From Aureimonas jatrophae (lineage in GTDB: Bacteria; Pseudomonadota; Alphaproteobacteria; Rhizobiales; Rhizobiaceae): DNA of 64,000 nucleotides. Shown in pieces: positions 39,299 to 48,082 of the stretch (positions are counted from its first letter, which is position 1; every line of letters starts with the position of its first letter). A program made the position numbers and the translations under genes. The stretch covers positions 559,262 through 623,261 of the forward strand of contig NZ_FNIT01000001.1 in the NCBI RefSeq assembly GCF_900104035.1. The letters are read 5' to 3'. The notes beneath the pieces were generated by a model. The model was given only the letters and a program-made list of their open reading frames with translations, was not told the DNA's origin and made no database searches.

Positions 39299-40681
39299 GT
39301 GGACGTGGAACTGTTGAAGACCCTTCTGGCCCATGCGACGCCCGCCCGCTCGGGTGACGCGCTGGCGGGCGTGATCGCGCCCGATGCCGCCAGCCGCGTC
39401 GCGGCCCAGCGACGCCTTGCCGACACGGGTCTTCTGGAAATCCTCGAAACGCCCCTGATCGACCCGGACCGCGACGAGGTCTCGGCGCTGATCCTGGCGC
39501 AGCACGACGCGGCGGCCTTTGCGCCGATCCGCGCCTGGTCGGTCGGCGACCTTCGCGACTGGCTGATCTCGGACGCGGCCGACCCGGAGGCCATCGCGAC
39601 CCTTCAATGGGCGCTGACGCCCGAGATGGCGGCCGCCGTCGCCAAGATCTCGCGCAATCAGGACCTCATCGCGATCGCCGCCAAGCGCCCCGTGGTCTCG
39701 CGCTTTCGCACCACCGTCGGCCTGCCCGGCCGCCTGTCGGTGCGCATCCAGCCCAACCATCCGACCGACGACGCGCGCGGGGTCGCCGCCTCGATCCTCG
39801 ACGGCCTTCTGTTCGGCTGCGGCGACGCAGTGATCGGCATCAATCCCGCAACCGACAGCCCGGAGGCGACCGTGCGCCTCCTGCGCCTGATCGACGAGTT
39901 GCGCACGGGGCTCGACGCGCCGATCCAGTCCTGCGTCCTCGCCCACGTCACCACCGCGATCGCGGTGATGGAGCGCGGCGCGCCGGTCGATCTCGTGTTC
40001 CAGTCGATCGCGGGCACGCAAGGGGCGAACCGCTCCTTCGGCATCGATCTCGCCATCCTGCGCGAGGCGCACGAGGCGGCGCTCTCGCTCCAGCGCGGCA
40101 CGGTCGGGCAGGACTGCATGTATTTCGAGACCGGCCAGGGCTCGGCGCTGTCCGCCAACGCCCATCACGGTATCGACCAGCAGACGCTGGAGGCCCGCGC
40201 CTACGCGGTGGCGCGCGAGTTCCAACCGCTTCTCGTCAACACGGTGGTCGGCTTCATCGGCCCTGAATACCTCTACGACGGGCGCGAAATCACGCGCGCG
40301 GGGCTGGAGGACCATTTCTGCGGCAAGCTGCTCGGCCTGCCGATGGGGGTGGACGTCTGCTACACCAACCATGCCGAGGCCGACCAGAACGACATGGACA
40401 ACCTCCTGACGCTGCTTGGTGTGGCCGGCGTCAACTTCGTGATGGGCGTGCCGGGCTCCGACGACGTGATGCTGAACTACCAGTCGACCTCGTTCCACGA
40501 CGCGGCCTACATCAGGCGTGTCCTGGCCAAGCGCGCGGCGCCCGAGTTCGAGGCGTGGGCGCAAGGCATGGGCCTCTTCGACGCCGCGGGCTTCCTCGTT
40601 CCCGAGGACGGTGCGGCGCTTCTGGCCGACGCTCGCTTCGACCGCCTCCTGCGCGCCGCGCGGCTGGAGATCGCGGCATGA
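39299..40681 (+). CDS. eutB: Ethanolamine ammonia-lyase, large subunit
   Basis: A 460-residue catalytic subunit of the adenosylcobalamin-dependent lyase that splits ethanolamine into acetaldehyde and ammonia. Family sequences: VGLPGRLSVRIQPNHPTDD, GCGDAVIGINPATDSPE, QSIAGTQGANRSFG, YFETGQGSALSANAHHG (substrate Glu), NTVVGFIGPEYLYDGREI and GLPMGVDVCYTNHAEADQNDMD. Start GTG 39299. eutC overlaps by 4 bp. No eutA, eutG, eutE, eutR or microcompartment shell gene is nearby, so the acetaldehyde must be handled elsewhere in the cell. Confidence 0.97.
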   Translation: MDVELLKTLLAHATPARSGDALAGVIAPDAASRVAAQRRLADTGLLEILETPLIDPDRDEVSALILAQHDAAAFAPIRAWSVGDLRDWLISDAADPEAIATLQWALTPEMAAAVAKISRNQDLIAIAAKRPVVSRFRTTVGLPGRLSVRIQPNHPTDDARGVAASILDGLLFGCGDAVIGINPATDSPEATVRLLRLIDELRTGLDAPIQSCVLAHVTTAIAVMERGAPVDLVFQSIAGTQGANRSFGIDLAILREAHEAALSLQRGTVGQDCMYFETGQGSALSANAHHGIDQQTLEARAYAVAREFQPLLVNTVVGFIGPEYLYDGREITRAGLEDHFCGKLLGLPMGVDVCYTNHAEADQNDMDNLLTLLGVAGVNFVMGVPGSDDVMLNYQSTSFHDAAYIRRVLAKRAAPEFEAWAQGMGLFDAAGFLVPEDGAALLADARFDRLLRAARLEIAA

Positions 40682-41466
40682 GCGGGGAGGAGACGCATCC
40701 GCTGGCCCCTTTACGGGCGTTGACCCAGGCGCGCATCGCGCTCGGGCGCCGGGGCGGCGGCCTGCCGACCGGCGCCCATCTCGACTTTGCGGCCGACCAC
40801 GCGCGGGCGCGCGACGCGGTCCATGCCGATCTCGACGTGGCGGCGCTGCGGCGCGACCTGGAGGCTCGGGGCCTTGCGAGCGTCGAGGCGGCGAGCCGGG
40901 CGACCAGCCGCGCGGTCTACCTGCGCCGGCCCGACCTCGGTCGCGCGCTGGACGAGGCCTCGCGCCAGGCGCTCGAAGCGCTGCGCGAGGCGGAGGGCTT
41001 CGATCTCGCGATCATGGTGGCCGGCGGGCTTTCGGCGCTGGCCGCCGAGCGGAACGGCGCGTGCGTCGCAGCCGGCATCGCAAAGGCCGTCCCGCGCCGC
41101 TGGCGGCTCGCTCCGGTCGTGGTGGCGCACGAGGCGCGCGTGGCGCTGGGAGATGCCGTCGGCGAGGCGCTGGGGGCGCGTCTCGTGGTGATACTGATCG
41201 GCGAGCGGCCGGGCCTGTCCGCCGCCGACAGCCTGGGCGCCTACCTGACCTATGGCCCGCGCGTCGGCCTGACCGACGAGAGCCGCAACTGCATCTCGAA
41301 CATCCGTGCCGGCGGCCTCGCCCCGGGGCAAGCCGGCGCGCGGATCGCCGCGCTTCTGCGCCGGGCCGATGCGCTGGGCGCCAGCGGCGTCGCGCTGAAG
41401 GATGATGAGGCGATCATCGAGGGTGTGGCGGCGCCCGCGCTGGCGGACCCCTCGTCGCAGCGCTGA
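40678..41466 (+). CDS. eutC: Ethanolamine ammonia-lyase, small subunit
   Basis: A 262-residue subunit that completes the B12-binding interface of EutBC. Family motifs: TQARIALGRRGGGLPTGAHLDFAADHARARDAVH at the N-terminus, RPDLGRALDEASR, APVVVAHEARVALGDAVGE, VILIGERPGLSAADSLGAYLTYGPR and TDESRNCISNIR. The ATG overlaps the eutB stop (ATGA). Normal length. Acts as an alpha/beta complex with EutB. Confidence 0.96.
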   Translation: MSGEETHPLAPLRALTQARIALGRRGGGLPTGAHLDFAADHARARDAVHADLDVAALRRDLEARGLASVEAASRATSRAVYLRRPDLGRALDEASRQALEALREAEGFDLAIMVAGGLSALAAERNGACVAAGIAKAVPRRWRLAPVVVAHEARVALGDAVGEALGARLVVILIGERPGLSAADSLGAYLTYGPRVGLTDESRNCISNIRAGGLAPGQAGARIAALLRRADALGASGVALKDDEAIIEGVAAPALADPSSQR

Positions 41467-41496
41467 ACCAACGGCGGGCCGGGACATTTCCCGTCC

Positions 41497-42594
41497 ATGC
41501 TGCACGATCCCCAGCCCCGCGCGGCGCTTCGCCCGCGCCGCGTCCTCCCGCAGCGGGTGCTCCTGACCCGCTCCGCCGCCCTGTTCGAGCACGGCGAGGC
41601 GATGGCTCGCCGTGCCGAGGCGTTGGGGCTGGAGGTGGAGCGCCTGCGTGGCGACCGGCTGCCGCCGCTCCACGCCGACCCGGCCAACGCGCGCGCGAGC
41701 TACCGCGAGGCCAAGTCGACGCTCGCCATCGTGGTGGCACCACCCTCGAAGCTCCGCTTCCAGCCGATCTCGCCGAGCGCCGACTGGCGCGTCGATCTCG
41801 CCGAAGGCTGCCCTGCCCACTGCGCCTACTGTTACCTGGCCGGCTCGCTGAAGGGGCCGCCGATCACGCGGGCCTATGCCAACCTCGACGAGATCGAGGC
41901 GGCACTGCCCGACTATCTCGGCCGCGGGCAGGTGACCTCGCGCTCGGCGCACCGCGCGCTCGAGGGCACGACCTTCGAGGCTTCCTGCTACACCGACCCG
42001 CTCGGCATCGAGCCGCTGACCGGATCGCTCGAGCGTTTGATCCGCTTCTTCGGCCGGTGGGATGCGCCGGTGCAGCTGCGCTTCACCACGAAATACGCCG
42101 ACGTCGAGCCGCTGCTCGGCCTGGCGCACAACGGGCGCACGCGCATGCGCGCCTCGGTGAATCCACGCGCCTACGCCCCCTTCGAGGCCGGCACGAGCCC
42201 GGTCGCCGAGCGCCTGCAGGCGCTGCGCCGCATGGCGGAAGCCGGCTATCCCGTCGGGCTCACGATCGCCCCGATCATCGCCGCCGAGGGCTGGCGCGAG
42301 GCCTATGGCGAGCTGATCGGCGAGGCGCGGGACGCGCTGGAAGGCGTGACCGGCCTCGACCTCACGGTGGAGCTCATCACACACCGCTTCACGCCCGGCT
42401 CGCGCGAGGTGCTGCGCTCCTGGTATCCCGGCTCGAAGCTGGAGATGGACCCCGAGCGGCGCGCCGAGAAGCGCACGAAGTTCGGCTCGGTGAAGCACGT
42501 CTACGACCGCGACACGATGCGGGAGCTGCGCGGCTTCTTCGAGCGCGAGATTATGGCCGCGCTGCCGGAGGCGCGCATCCTCTACTGGACGTGA
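41497..42594 (+). CDS. Spore-photoproduct-lyase-like radical SAM protein
   Basis: A 365-residue protein with the radical SAM cluster CxxxCxxC in the SPL-type form CPAHCAYCYL (C105, C109, C112). The upstream stretch APPSKLRFQPISPSADWRVDLAEG and the later KYADVEPLLGLAHNGRTRMRASVNP, with ITHRFTPGSREVLRSWYPGSKL, belong to the SPL subfamily. True SPL repairs spore photoproduct in endospore formers; alphaproteobacteria do not sporulate, so the substrate of these homologues is uncertain. The Cys corresponding to the H-atom donor (C141 in B. subtilis SPL) is not obvious to me. It follows eutC by 30 bp. Confidence 0.87.
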   Translation: MLHDPQPRAALRPRRVLPQRVLLTRSAALFEHGEAMARRAEALGLEVERLRGDRLPPLHADPANARASYREAKSTLAIVVAPPSKLRFQPISPSADWRVDLAEGCPAHCAYCYLAGSLKGPPITRAYANLDEIEAALPDYLGRGQVTSRSAHRALEGTTFEASCYTDPLGIEPLTGSLERLIRFFGRWDAPVQLRFTTKYADVEPLLGLAHNGRTRMRASVNPRAYAPFEAGTSPVAERLQALRRMAEAGYPVGLTIAPIIAAEGWREAYGELIGEARDALEGVTGLDLTVELITHRFTPGSREVLRSWYPGSKLEMDPERRAEKRTKFGSVKHVYDRDTMRELRGFFEREIMAALPEARILYWT

Positions 42595-42711
42595 GGTGGA
42601 CCGGAGGCGACCAAGCATTTGTGCAGGTTTGCCGCAGTTCCCACATGAAACCTTCCACAGGGTGATCGTCGTTACACCGGCATAACCTGTTCATCGGGAA
42701 GGGACATCCTC

Positions 42712-42879
42712 ATGACGAACCACGACAGCCACCCCGTCACCGACGACCGCGACGTCTCGCGTTGGGAAGAAGATTCGGAAGAGATCCTCGGCTCTCACCG
42801 CCTGCCGATCCGCCGCCCGCCGGGCGAGCGGGTCATCATCCCCCGCGCCCGCGCCGACGGCTCCTCCCACGTCGCCTGA
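42712..42879 (+). CDS. Small conserved-looking hypothetical protein (55 aa)
   Basis: An ORF of 55 codons, ATG 42712 to TGA 42879, with GGGAAGGGA about 8-15 bp upstream. The product is acidic in the first half (DDRDVSRWEEDSEEILGSH) and basic in the second (RLPIRRPPGERVIIPRARADGS). Codon third positions are GC-rich as in the neighbours, and it fills the otherwise empty space between the SPL-like gene and the SRAP gene. Function unknown; probably soluble and partly disordered. Confidence 0.55.
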   Translation: MTNHDSHPVTDDRDVSRWEEDSEEILGSHRLPIRRPPGERVIIPRARADGSSHVA

Positions 42880-42936
42880 GCGCGGAGCCATCGAGGGCGC
42901 CTTGCCAAACCGGCGGGGCGCCCTCGATGGTTCGGC

Positions 42937-43596
42937 ATGTGCAACCTCTACGCCCTCGTCTCGCCGCAGGAGGCGATCCTGCGTCTCGCCCGTGCCGCGA
43001 CCGACCGCACCGGCAACCTGGCCGCCCAGCCCGCCATCTTCCCCGACGCGAACGCGCCGATCCTGCGTGAGGGGCCGGATGGACGGGAACTGGTGCTCGC
43101 CCGCTGGGGCATGCCCTCACCGAGCTTCGCGCTGAAGGGGCGCGCGACCGACCCCGGCGTCACCAACATCCGCAACACCGCCTCGCCGCACTGGCGGCGC
43201 TGGCTCGGGCCCGCGCATCGCTGCCTCGTGCCCTTCAACAGCTTCTCGGAATACGACACCGTGGACGGGCGCAAGGTGCCGGTCTGGTTCGCGCGCGACG
43301 AGTCGCGCCCGCTCATGGCCTTTGCGGGCCTGTGGACGCGCTGGCGCTCGGTGCGCCGCAAGGCGGAAGGGGAGGTGGAGGTCGACGCCTTCGGCTTTCT
43401 GACCACGGAGGCCAACGCGGTGGTCGGCGCCGTCCACCCCAAGGCCATGCCCGTGATCCTCACCGGGCCGGACGAGTTCGATCTCTGGCTCGGGAGCGAG
43501 TGGCGCGAGGCGGTCCGGCTCCAGCGCCCGCTGCCCGACGAGGCGCTGCGCGAGGTGGCGCGGGGTGCGCGCGAGGACGCGCCCGAGCCCGTCTGA
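42937..43596 (+). CDS. SRAP-domain protein (YedK/HMCES, abasic-site processing)
   Basis: A 219-residue protein that covalently shields abasic sites in single-stranded DNA. The catalytic Cys2 directly follows the start Met (MCNLYALVS). Other family landmarks: the NIRNTASPHW region, CLVPFNSFSEYD (with the active-site Glu), FAGLWTRW, FGFLTTEANAVVGAVHPKAMPVIL (with the conserved His) and LWLGSEW. Start ATG 42937 is mandatory because the Met must be removed to expose Cys2. It is likely SOS- or damage-linked; no LexA box was verified. Confidence 0.93.
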   Translation: MCNLYALVSPQEAILRLARAATDRTGNLAAQPAIFPDANAPILREGPDGRELVLARWGMPSPSFALKGRATDPGVTNIRNTASPHWRRWLGPAHRCLVPFNSFSEYDTVDGRKVPVWFARDESRPLMAFAGLWTRWRSVRRKAEGEVEVDAFGFLTTEANAVVGAVHPKAMPVILTGPDEFDLWLGSEWREAVRLQRPLPDEALREVARGAREDAPEPV

Positions 43597-43599
43597 GCC

Positions 43600-44109
43600 T
43601 TGGCCACCTTCTTTACCGCCGACACCCACTTCAACGATCCGCGCATCCTGCGCCTCGACCGGCGGCCCTTCGCCGACCTCGCCGCGCACGACGCGGCGCT
43701 CGTCGCGAACTGGAACGCCGCCGTGGGTGCGGACGACGAGGTCTACCACCTCGGCGACTTCGCGCGCGGCGACGCGGCCTCGAAGGCCGCGCTCCTCGAC
43801 CGGCTCAACGGGCGCAAGCACCTCGTTCCCGGCAACAACGACGACGACGCGACCGCAGCACTCGCCGGCTGGGTGAGCGTCGCGCCGTATCGCGAGATCG
43901 TGTGGGAGGGGCGCCGCGTCACGCTCTGCCACTATGCCCTGCGAACCTGGCGCGACATGGGCCGGGGCGCGATCGACCTGCACGGCCACTCGCACGGGCG
44001 GCTGAAGCCGATGACGCGCCAGTTCGACGTCGGCGTCGACGCCTTTCCGTTCCGGCCCGTGACGCTGGAGGAGATCGTGGTCTCGCGTCGCCGCGGCCAG
44101 CCCGCCTGA
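43600..44109 (+). CDS. Metallophosphoesterase
   Basis: A 169-residue calcineurin-like phosphoesterase. All metal motifs are present: ADTHFND (DxH), YHLGDFARGD (GD), HLVPGNNDDD (GN-N/H-D), LCHYALRTW (H) and DLHGHSHGR (GHxH). This short type resembles the YfcE/MJ0936-like and tail-fibre-type phosphoesterases acting on small phosphodiesters; the substrate is unknown. Start TTG 43600, three bases after the SRAP gene stop. Confidence 0.9.
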   Translation: MATFFTADTHFNDPRILRLDRRPFADLAAHDAALVANWNAAVGADDEVYHLGDFARGDAASKAALLDRLNGRKHLVPGNNDDDATAALAGWVSVAPYREIVWEGRRVTLCHYALRTWRDMGRGAIDLHGHSHGRLKPMTRQFDVGVDAFPFRPVTLEEIVVSRRRGQPA

Positions 44110-44210
44110 CCGGCTCGTCTGCGGCGGCCCACCGCATTGCCGGACCCCGCTTCGGGGCGATAGGGGAGCGCCTTTCGCACGAACATCGAACGACAAGGGG
44201 CATCAGGGCG

Positions 44211-44435
44211 ATGGGCGGACACGCATGGCGGCAGGAGCGGTTCCAGGGCGCCGGGCTCGACGAGCTGACCGAGACGCACGTGGTCACGATCCTGGTGCTG
44301 ACCGACCGGTTCAGCGACGGCGCGGACCTGCGCGACGCCTTCTTTGCCGTATTCCCGCAGGCGGGCGAGGACGCCTTCCTGAACGCCTGCTACGTCGCGC
44401 TTCAGGTGCTCTCGCCCGAGCAAAGCCTCGCCTGA
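44211..44435 (+). CDS. Small hypothetical protein (74 aa)
   Basis: Start ATG 44211 with AGGG about 7 bp upstream. The 74 residues (GGHAWRQERFQGAGLDEL, THVVTILVLTDRFSDGADL, then DAFFAVFPQAGEDAFLNACYVALQVL) are soluble, mixed alpha/beta in character, and contain no known motif. The gene follows the phosphoesterase gene by about 100 bp in the same direction. Unrecognised family. Confidence 0.6.
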   Translation: MGGHAWRQERFQGAGLDELTETHVVTILVLTDRFSDGADLRDAFFAVFPQAGEDAFLNACYVALQVLSPEQSLA

Positions 44436-44501
44436 GGGGTTGAGGCGCGCGGCGCGAGGCGCCACATCGGCCCCTCGACCACGCACGGGAGACGAGACGC
44501 C

Positions 44502-44696
44502 TTGAGCCTGCCCGAGAACCTGCGACGCCTGCGCATGACCGACGGCCATTCCGTCGAGGAGGTCGCGCGCGGTGCCGGCGTGCCGCCCGCCCTGATCCAG
44601 GCCGTGGAGAACGGACGGCGCGAGGACGTGCCGCCGCGCGTCGTGCGCGCGCTGGCTCGCCACTTCCGCATCACCGAGGCGGAGCTTCTGTCGTGA
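44502..44696 (+). CDS. Small helix-turn-helix protein (XRE-like)
   Basis: A 64-residue protein starting at TTG 44502 with GGGAG upstream. The sequence LPENLRRLRMTDGHSVEEVARGAGVPPALIQAVENGRREDV and the closing RHFRITEAELLS fit a Cro/C1-type helix-turn-helix with nothing else attached. Probably a DNA-binding regulator of nearby genes. Its stop overlaps the next GTG. Confidence 0.75.
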   Translation: MSLPENLRRLRMTDGHSVEEVARGAGVPPALIQAVENGRREDVPPRVVRALARHFRITEAELLS

Positions 44697-44932
44697 GCGC
44701 GCCGGACGAGGGCTGGGCCGCCGACTGGCGGGCCGCGCGCGAGCGGCGCTACGCCGAGGAGGGCATCCCGATGATCCTGGCGCTGGAAGGCGCAGGCACG
44801 CCGGAACCGGGTCTCGCCGATGCGCTTCGCGACGCGGCGGCTACGCCCGAAGCCGAAGGCAGGAGCGCGGCCGCCGTTCTCGAGGTGATGGCGCTGCGCG
44901 AGATGCGGTGCCTCTCCGAGCAAGAGCCGTGA
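44693..44932 (+). CDS. Small hypothetical protein (79 aa)
   Basis: Start GTG 44693 overlaps the HTH gene stop (GTGA). An acidic, Ala/Glu-rich helical protein (DWRAARERRYAEEGIPMILALEG, VLEVMALREMRCLSEQEP). No known motif. Coupled to its neighbours on both sides by 4-bp overlaps, so it is very probably translated; it could be a partner of the small HTH protein. Confidence 0.6.
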   Translation: MSAPDEGWAADWRAARERRYAEEGIPMILALEGAGTPEPGLADALRDAAATPEAEGRSAAAVLEVMALREMRCLSEQEP

Positions 44933-45603
44933 GCGCGATCGAGCGGGCGGCGGCCAGCCTGGCCCGATACCCGGCAATTCGCGCCGTCAACTTCCACCAC
45001 ACGCCGCGCTCGCGCATGGACGCCCTGGCGCGGCAGCTCGCGCTTCTCGCGCGCCGTTTCACGGTGCTGGACGAGCCCGGCCTGTCGCGTCTGATGGCAG
45101 GGGACGCTGTTGCCTCCGACCGACCGCCTCTTGTGATCGCGTTCTACAACGGGTTGCGCGACAATCTCGACGTCGCCGTGCCGATCCTCCACCGGCTCGG
45201 CCTCAAGGGCTGGTTCTTCGTGCCGACGGGCTTCGTGCTGGAGCCCGTGGAAACGCAAGAAGCGTTTGCCGGTCGCAACGCGATCGGGCTGATCGCGGGG
45301 GACTACCCGGACGGACGCCATGCGCTGTCGCCCGCCGAGATGCGCGCGCTCGCCGCCTCGGGCCATGCGGTCGCCGCCCATACGCGCACCCATGCCAAGG
45401 CTTCGGCCACCGACGAGGCGGCGCTCGCTCCCGAGATTCTCGGCGCACAAGACGACATGCGCGCGATCCTCGGACGCCCCGTCTCCGCCTTCGCCTTCCA
45501 GTCGGGCGCGGCGCTCGGCGAGAACCCCGTCGCCGACGCGCTTCTTGCCCGAGCCGGCTACCGCTTCCTGTTCTCGAACCTCGCGATCCAGCCGGTCGGG
45601 TGA
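44929..45603 (+). CDS. Polysaccharide deacetylase-like protein lacking the catalytic Asp pair
   Basis: A 224-residue protein of the NodB/CE4 fold. The motif usually read as TFDDG appears as AFYNG (Y73, N74), so the catalytic-base Asp and metal-binding Asp are both replaced. The second motif HxxxH is intact as H151-TRT-H155. Other family landmarks: RYPAIRAVNFHHTP, RDNLDVAVPILHRLGLKGWFFVPTGFV and LSPAEMRALAASGHAVAAHT. No signal peptide. Either a non-hydrolytic relative or an enzyme with altered chemistry. Start GTG 44929 overlaps the previous stop. Confidence 0.8.
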   Translation: MSAIERAAASLARYPAIRAVNFHHTPRSRMDALARQLALLARRFTVLDEPGLSRLMAGDAVASDRPPLVIAFYNGLRDNLDVAVPILHRLGLKGWFFVPTGFVLEPVETQEAFAGRNAIGLIAGDYPDGRHALSPAEMRALAASGHAVAAHTRTHAKASATDEAALAPEILGAQDDMRAILGRPVSAFAFQSGAALGENPVADALLARAGYRFLFSNLAIQPVG

Positions 45604-45610
45604 GGCCGCG

Positions 45611-46747
45611 TCAGACGCCGGTCGGCTCGGCCGCCGGTTCGGTGAACCAGCGCGGGCCGTCCTCGGTCATGACGACATGGTCCTCGAGGCGCACGCCGAA
45701 GCGCTCGGGCACCACGATCATCGGCTCCACCGAGAAGACGTGGCCCGCCTGGAGCGGCTGGCGGTTGCCGCGCACGATGAAGGGCGGCTCGTGGATCGCG
45801 AGGCCGAGGCCGTGGCCGGCGCGGTGAGCGAGGCCCGGCAGCCGATAGTCCGGCCCGAGCCCGTTGCGGACGAGAACGGCGCGCGCCGCCGCATCCAGCG
45901 CCTCGCACGGCGCGCCGATATGAGCAGCCGCGAACACGGCGTCCTGCGCCTCGCGCTCCAGGCGCCAGATGCGCTCGACCTCGGCGTTCGGCTCGTCCAG
46001 CGTGTAGGTGCGCGTGAGGTCGGAATGATAGCCGTCGAGCCGGCAGCCCGTGTCCACGAGGATCACCTCGTCGCCGCGCAGGGTCTGGTCGCCGTCCGCG
46101 CCGTGCGGCAGGGCGGTGGCCGCGCCGAACGAGACGATCGCGAACGTCGAGCCGCCGTCGCTGCCGAGCCGGCGGTGCTCGTCGTCGATGAGGCGCACGA
46201 TCTCGCTCGCCCGCACGCCGGGGCGCATGTGCGCGCGCGCCGTGCGGTGGACCCCGAGCGTCAGCCCCATGGCATGGCGGATCAGGGCGATCTCGGCATC
46301 CGACTTCACCGCGCGCAGGGCATCGATCACCGGGGTACCATCGCCGAGCCGCTCGGTCCCGAGCGCGCCCGCCAGCGCGTGGTACTGCGAGAGCGGCAGC
46401 TCGCCGTCGAGAAGAAGGCGACCGGTCCGCCCCAGAAGATCCGCGACGAGCCGCGCGGGCGACTCTTCTTCCTGCCAGAGCGCCATCTCGCCGGGCAGGT
46501 GCGGCAGCGACTCCACGCGCGAGCCCTCGAAGCCCGGCACGATGTAGACGAGGCGATCAAGCATGACGAGCGCGCCGCACAGCCGCTCGCTCGCATGCCA
46601 GACGAGACCGGTAAAGTAGCGCAGGCTCTCGGTCGAGCCGAGAAGCAGCCCCGCCGCGCCCTCGCGCTCCATCGCCTCGCGCAGGCGGTGGAGACGCGCC
46701 GTGCGCTCGTCGTCGCCGATCGGGGAAACGGGATGGGTCCAGGTCAT
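45611..46747 (-). CDS. M24 metallopeptidase (Xaa-Pro aminopeptidase family)
   Basis: A 378-residue cytosolic peptidase. The N-terminal creatinase domain (about 1-140, ESLRYFTGLVWHASERLCG) precedes the pita-bread catalytic domain, which has the five metal ligands in the usual order: DTGCRLDGYHSDLTRTY (two Asp), HRAGHGLGLAIHEPP (His), VFSVEPMIVVPE (Glu) and VRLEDHVVMTEDGP (Glu). Cleaves N-terminal residues before proline, or is a creatinase-type amidinohydrolase relative. Convergent with the deacetylase-like gene. Confidence 0.92.
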   Translation of the reverse strand: MTWTHPVSPIGDDERTARLHRLREAMEREGAAGLLLGSTESLRYFTGLVWHASERLCGALVMLDRLVYIVPGFEGSRVESLPHLPGEMALWQEEESPARLVADLLGRTGRLLLDGELPLSQYHALAGALGTERLGDGTPVIDALRAVKSDAEIALIRHAMGLTLGVHRTARAHMRPGVRASEIVRLIDDEHRRLGSDGGSTFAIVSFGAATALPHGADGDQTLRGDEVILVDTGCRLDGYHSDLTRTYTLDEPNAEVERIWRLEREAQDAVFAAAHIGAPCEALDAAARAVLVRNGLGPDYRLPGLAHRAGHGLGLAIHEPPFIVRGNRQPLQAGHVFSVEPMIVVPERFGVRLEDHVVMTEDGPRWFTEPAAEPTGV

Positions 46748-46821
46748 GCGCGGCGTCCTTCAGGCTCGGGGCGCGGCAGCTATAGAGCCAAGCCGCGCCC
46801 CGGTCCAAGGCACCCTCCGCG

Positions 46822-47937
<1,116 letters not shown>

Positions 47938-48013
47938 GGGAGAAAGGCTCCGCTGAAACGGTCTGGAACGGGCGCCGCGTCGAGGCGCTCGGCCCTTTCG
48001 CGACGGGCCCCTC

Positions 48014-48069
48014 AGGTATACATCGTAAACCTGGCGTCAATGACGCACCTCATATCGCCTAGGTATACC
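48014..48069. promoter_or_regulatory. Two HxlR-type palindromic operators in the OYE-hxlR divergent promoter
   Basis: Site 1 (48014-48032) is AGGTATACATCGTAAACCT, a 19-bp palindrome of form AGGTwTACnnnGTAwACCT. Site 2 (48062-48069) is the perfect palindrome GGTATACC. Centre-to-centre distance is about 42 bp, roughly four helical turns. A TTGACG (-35-like) for the leftward gene lies at 48040-48035 on the minus strand, so site 1 would cover its -10 region. Site 2 sits just before the RBS GGAGGAAA of hxlR, fitting autoregulation. Both are palindromes built on GTATAC or GTAwAC, as is usual for HxlR/YodB-type regulators. Confidence 0.6.
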
Positions 48070-48082
48070 GGAGGAAACCACG

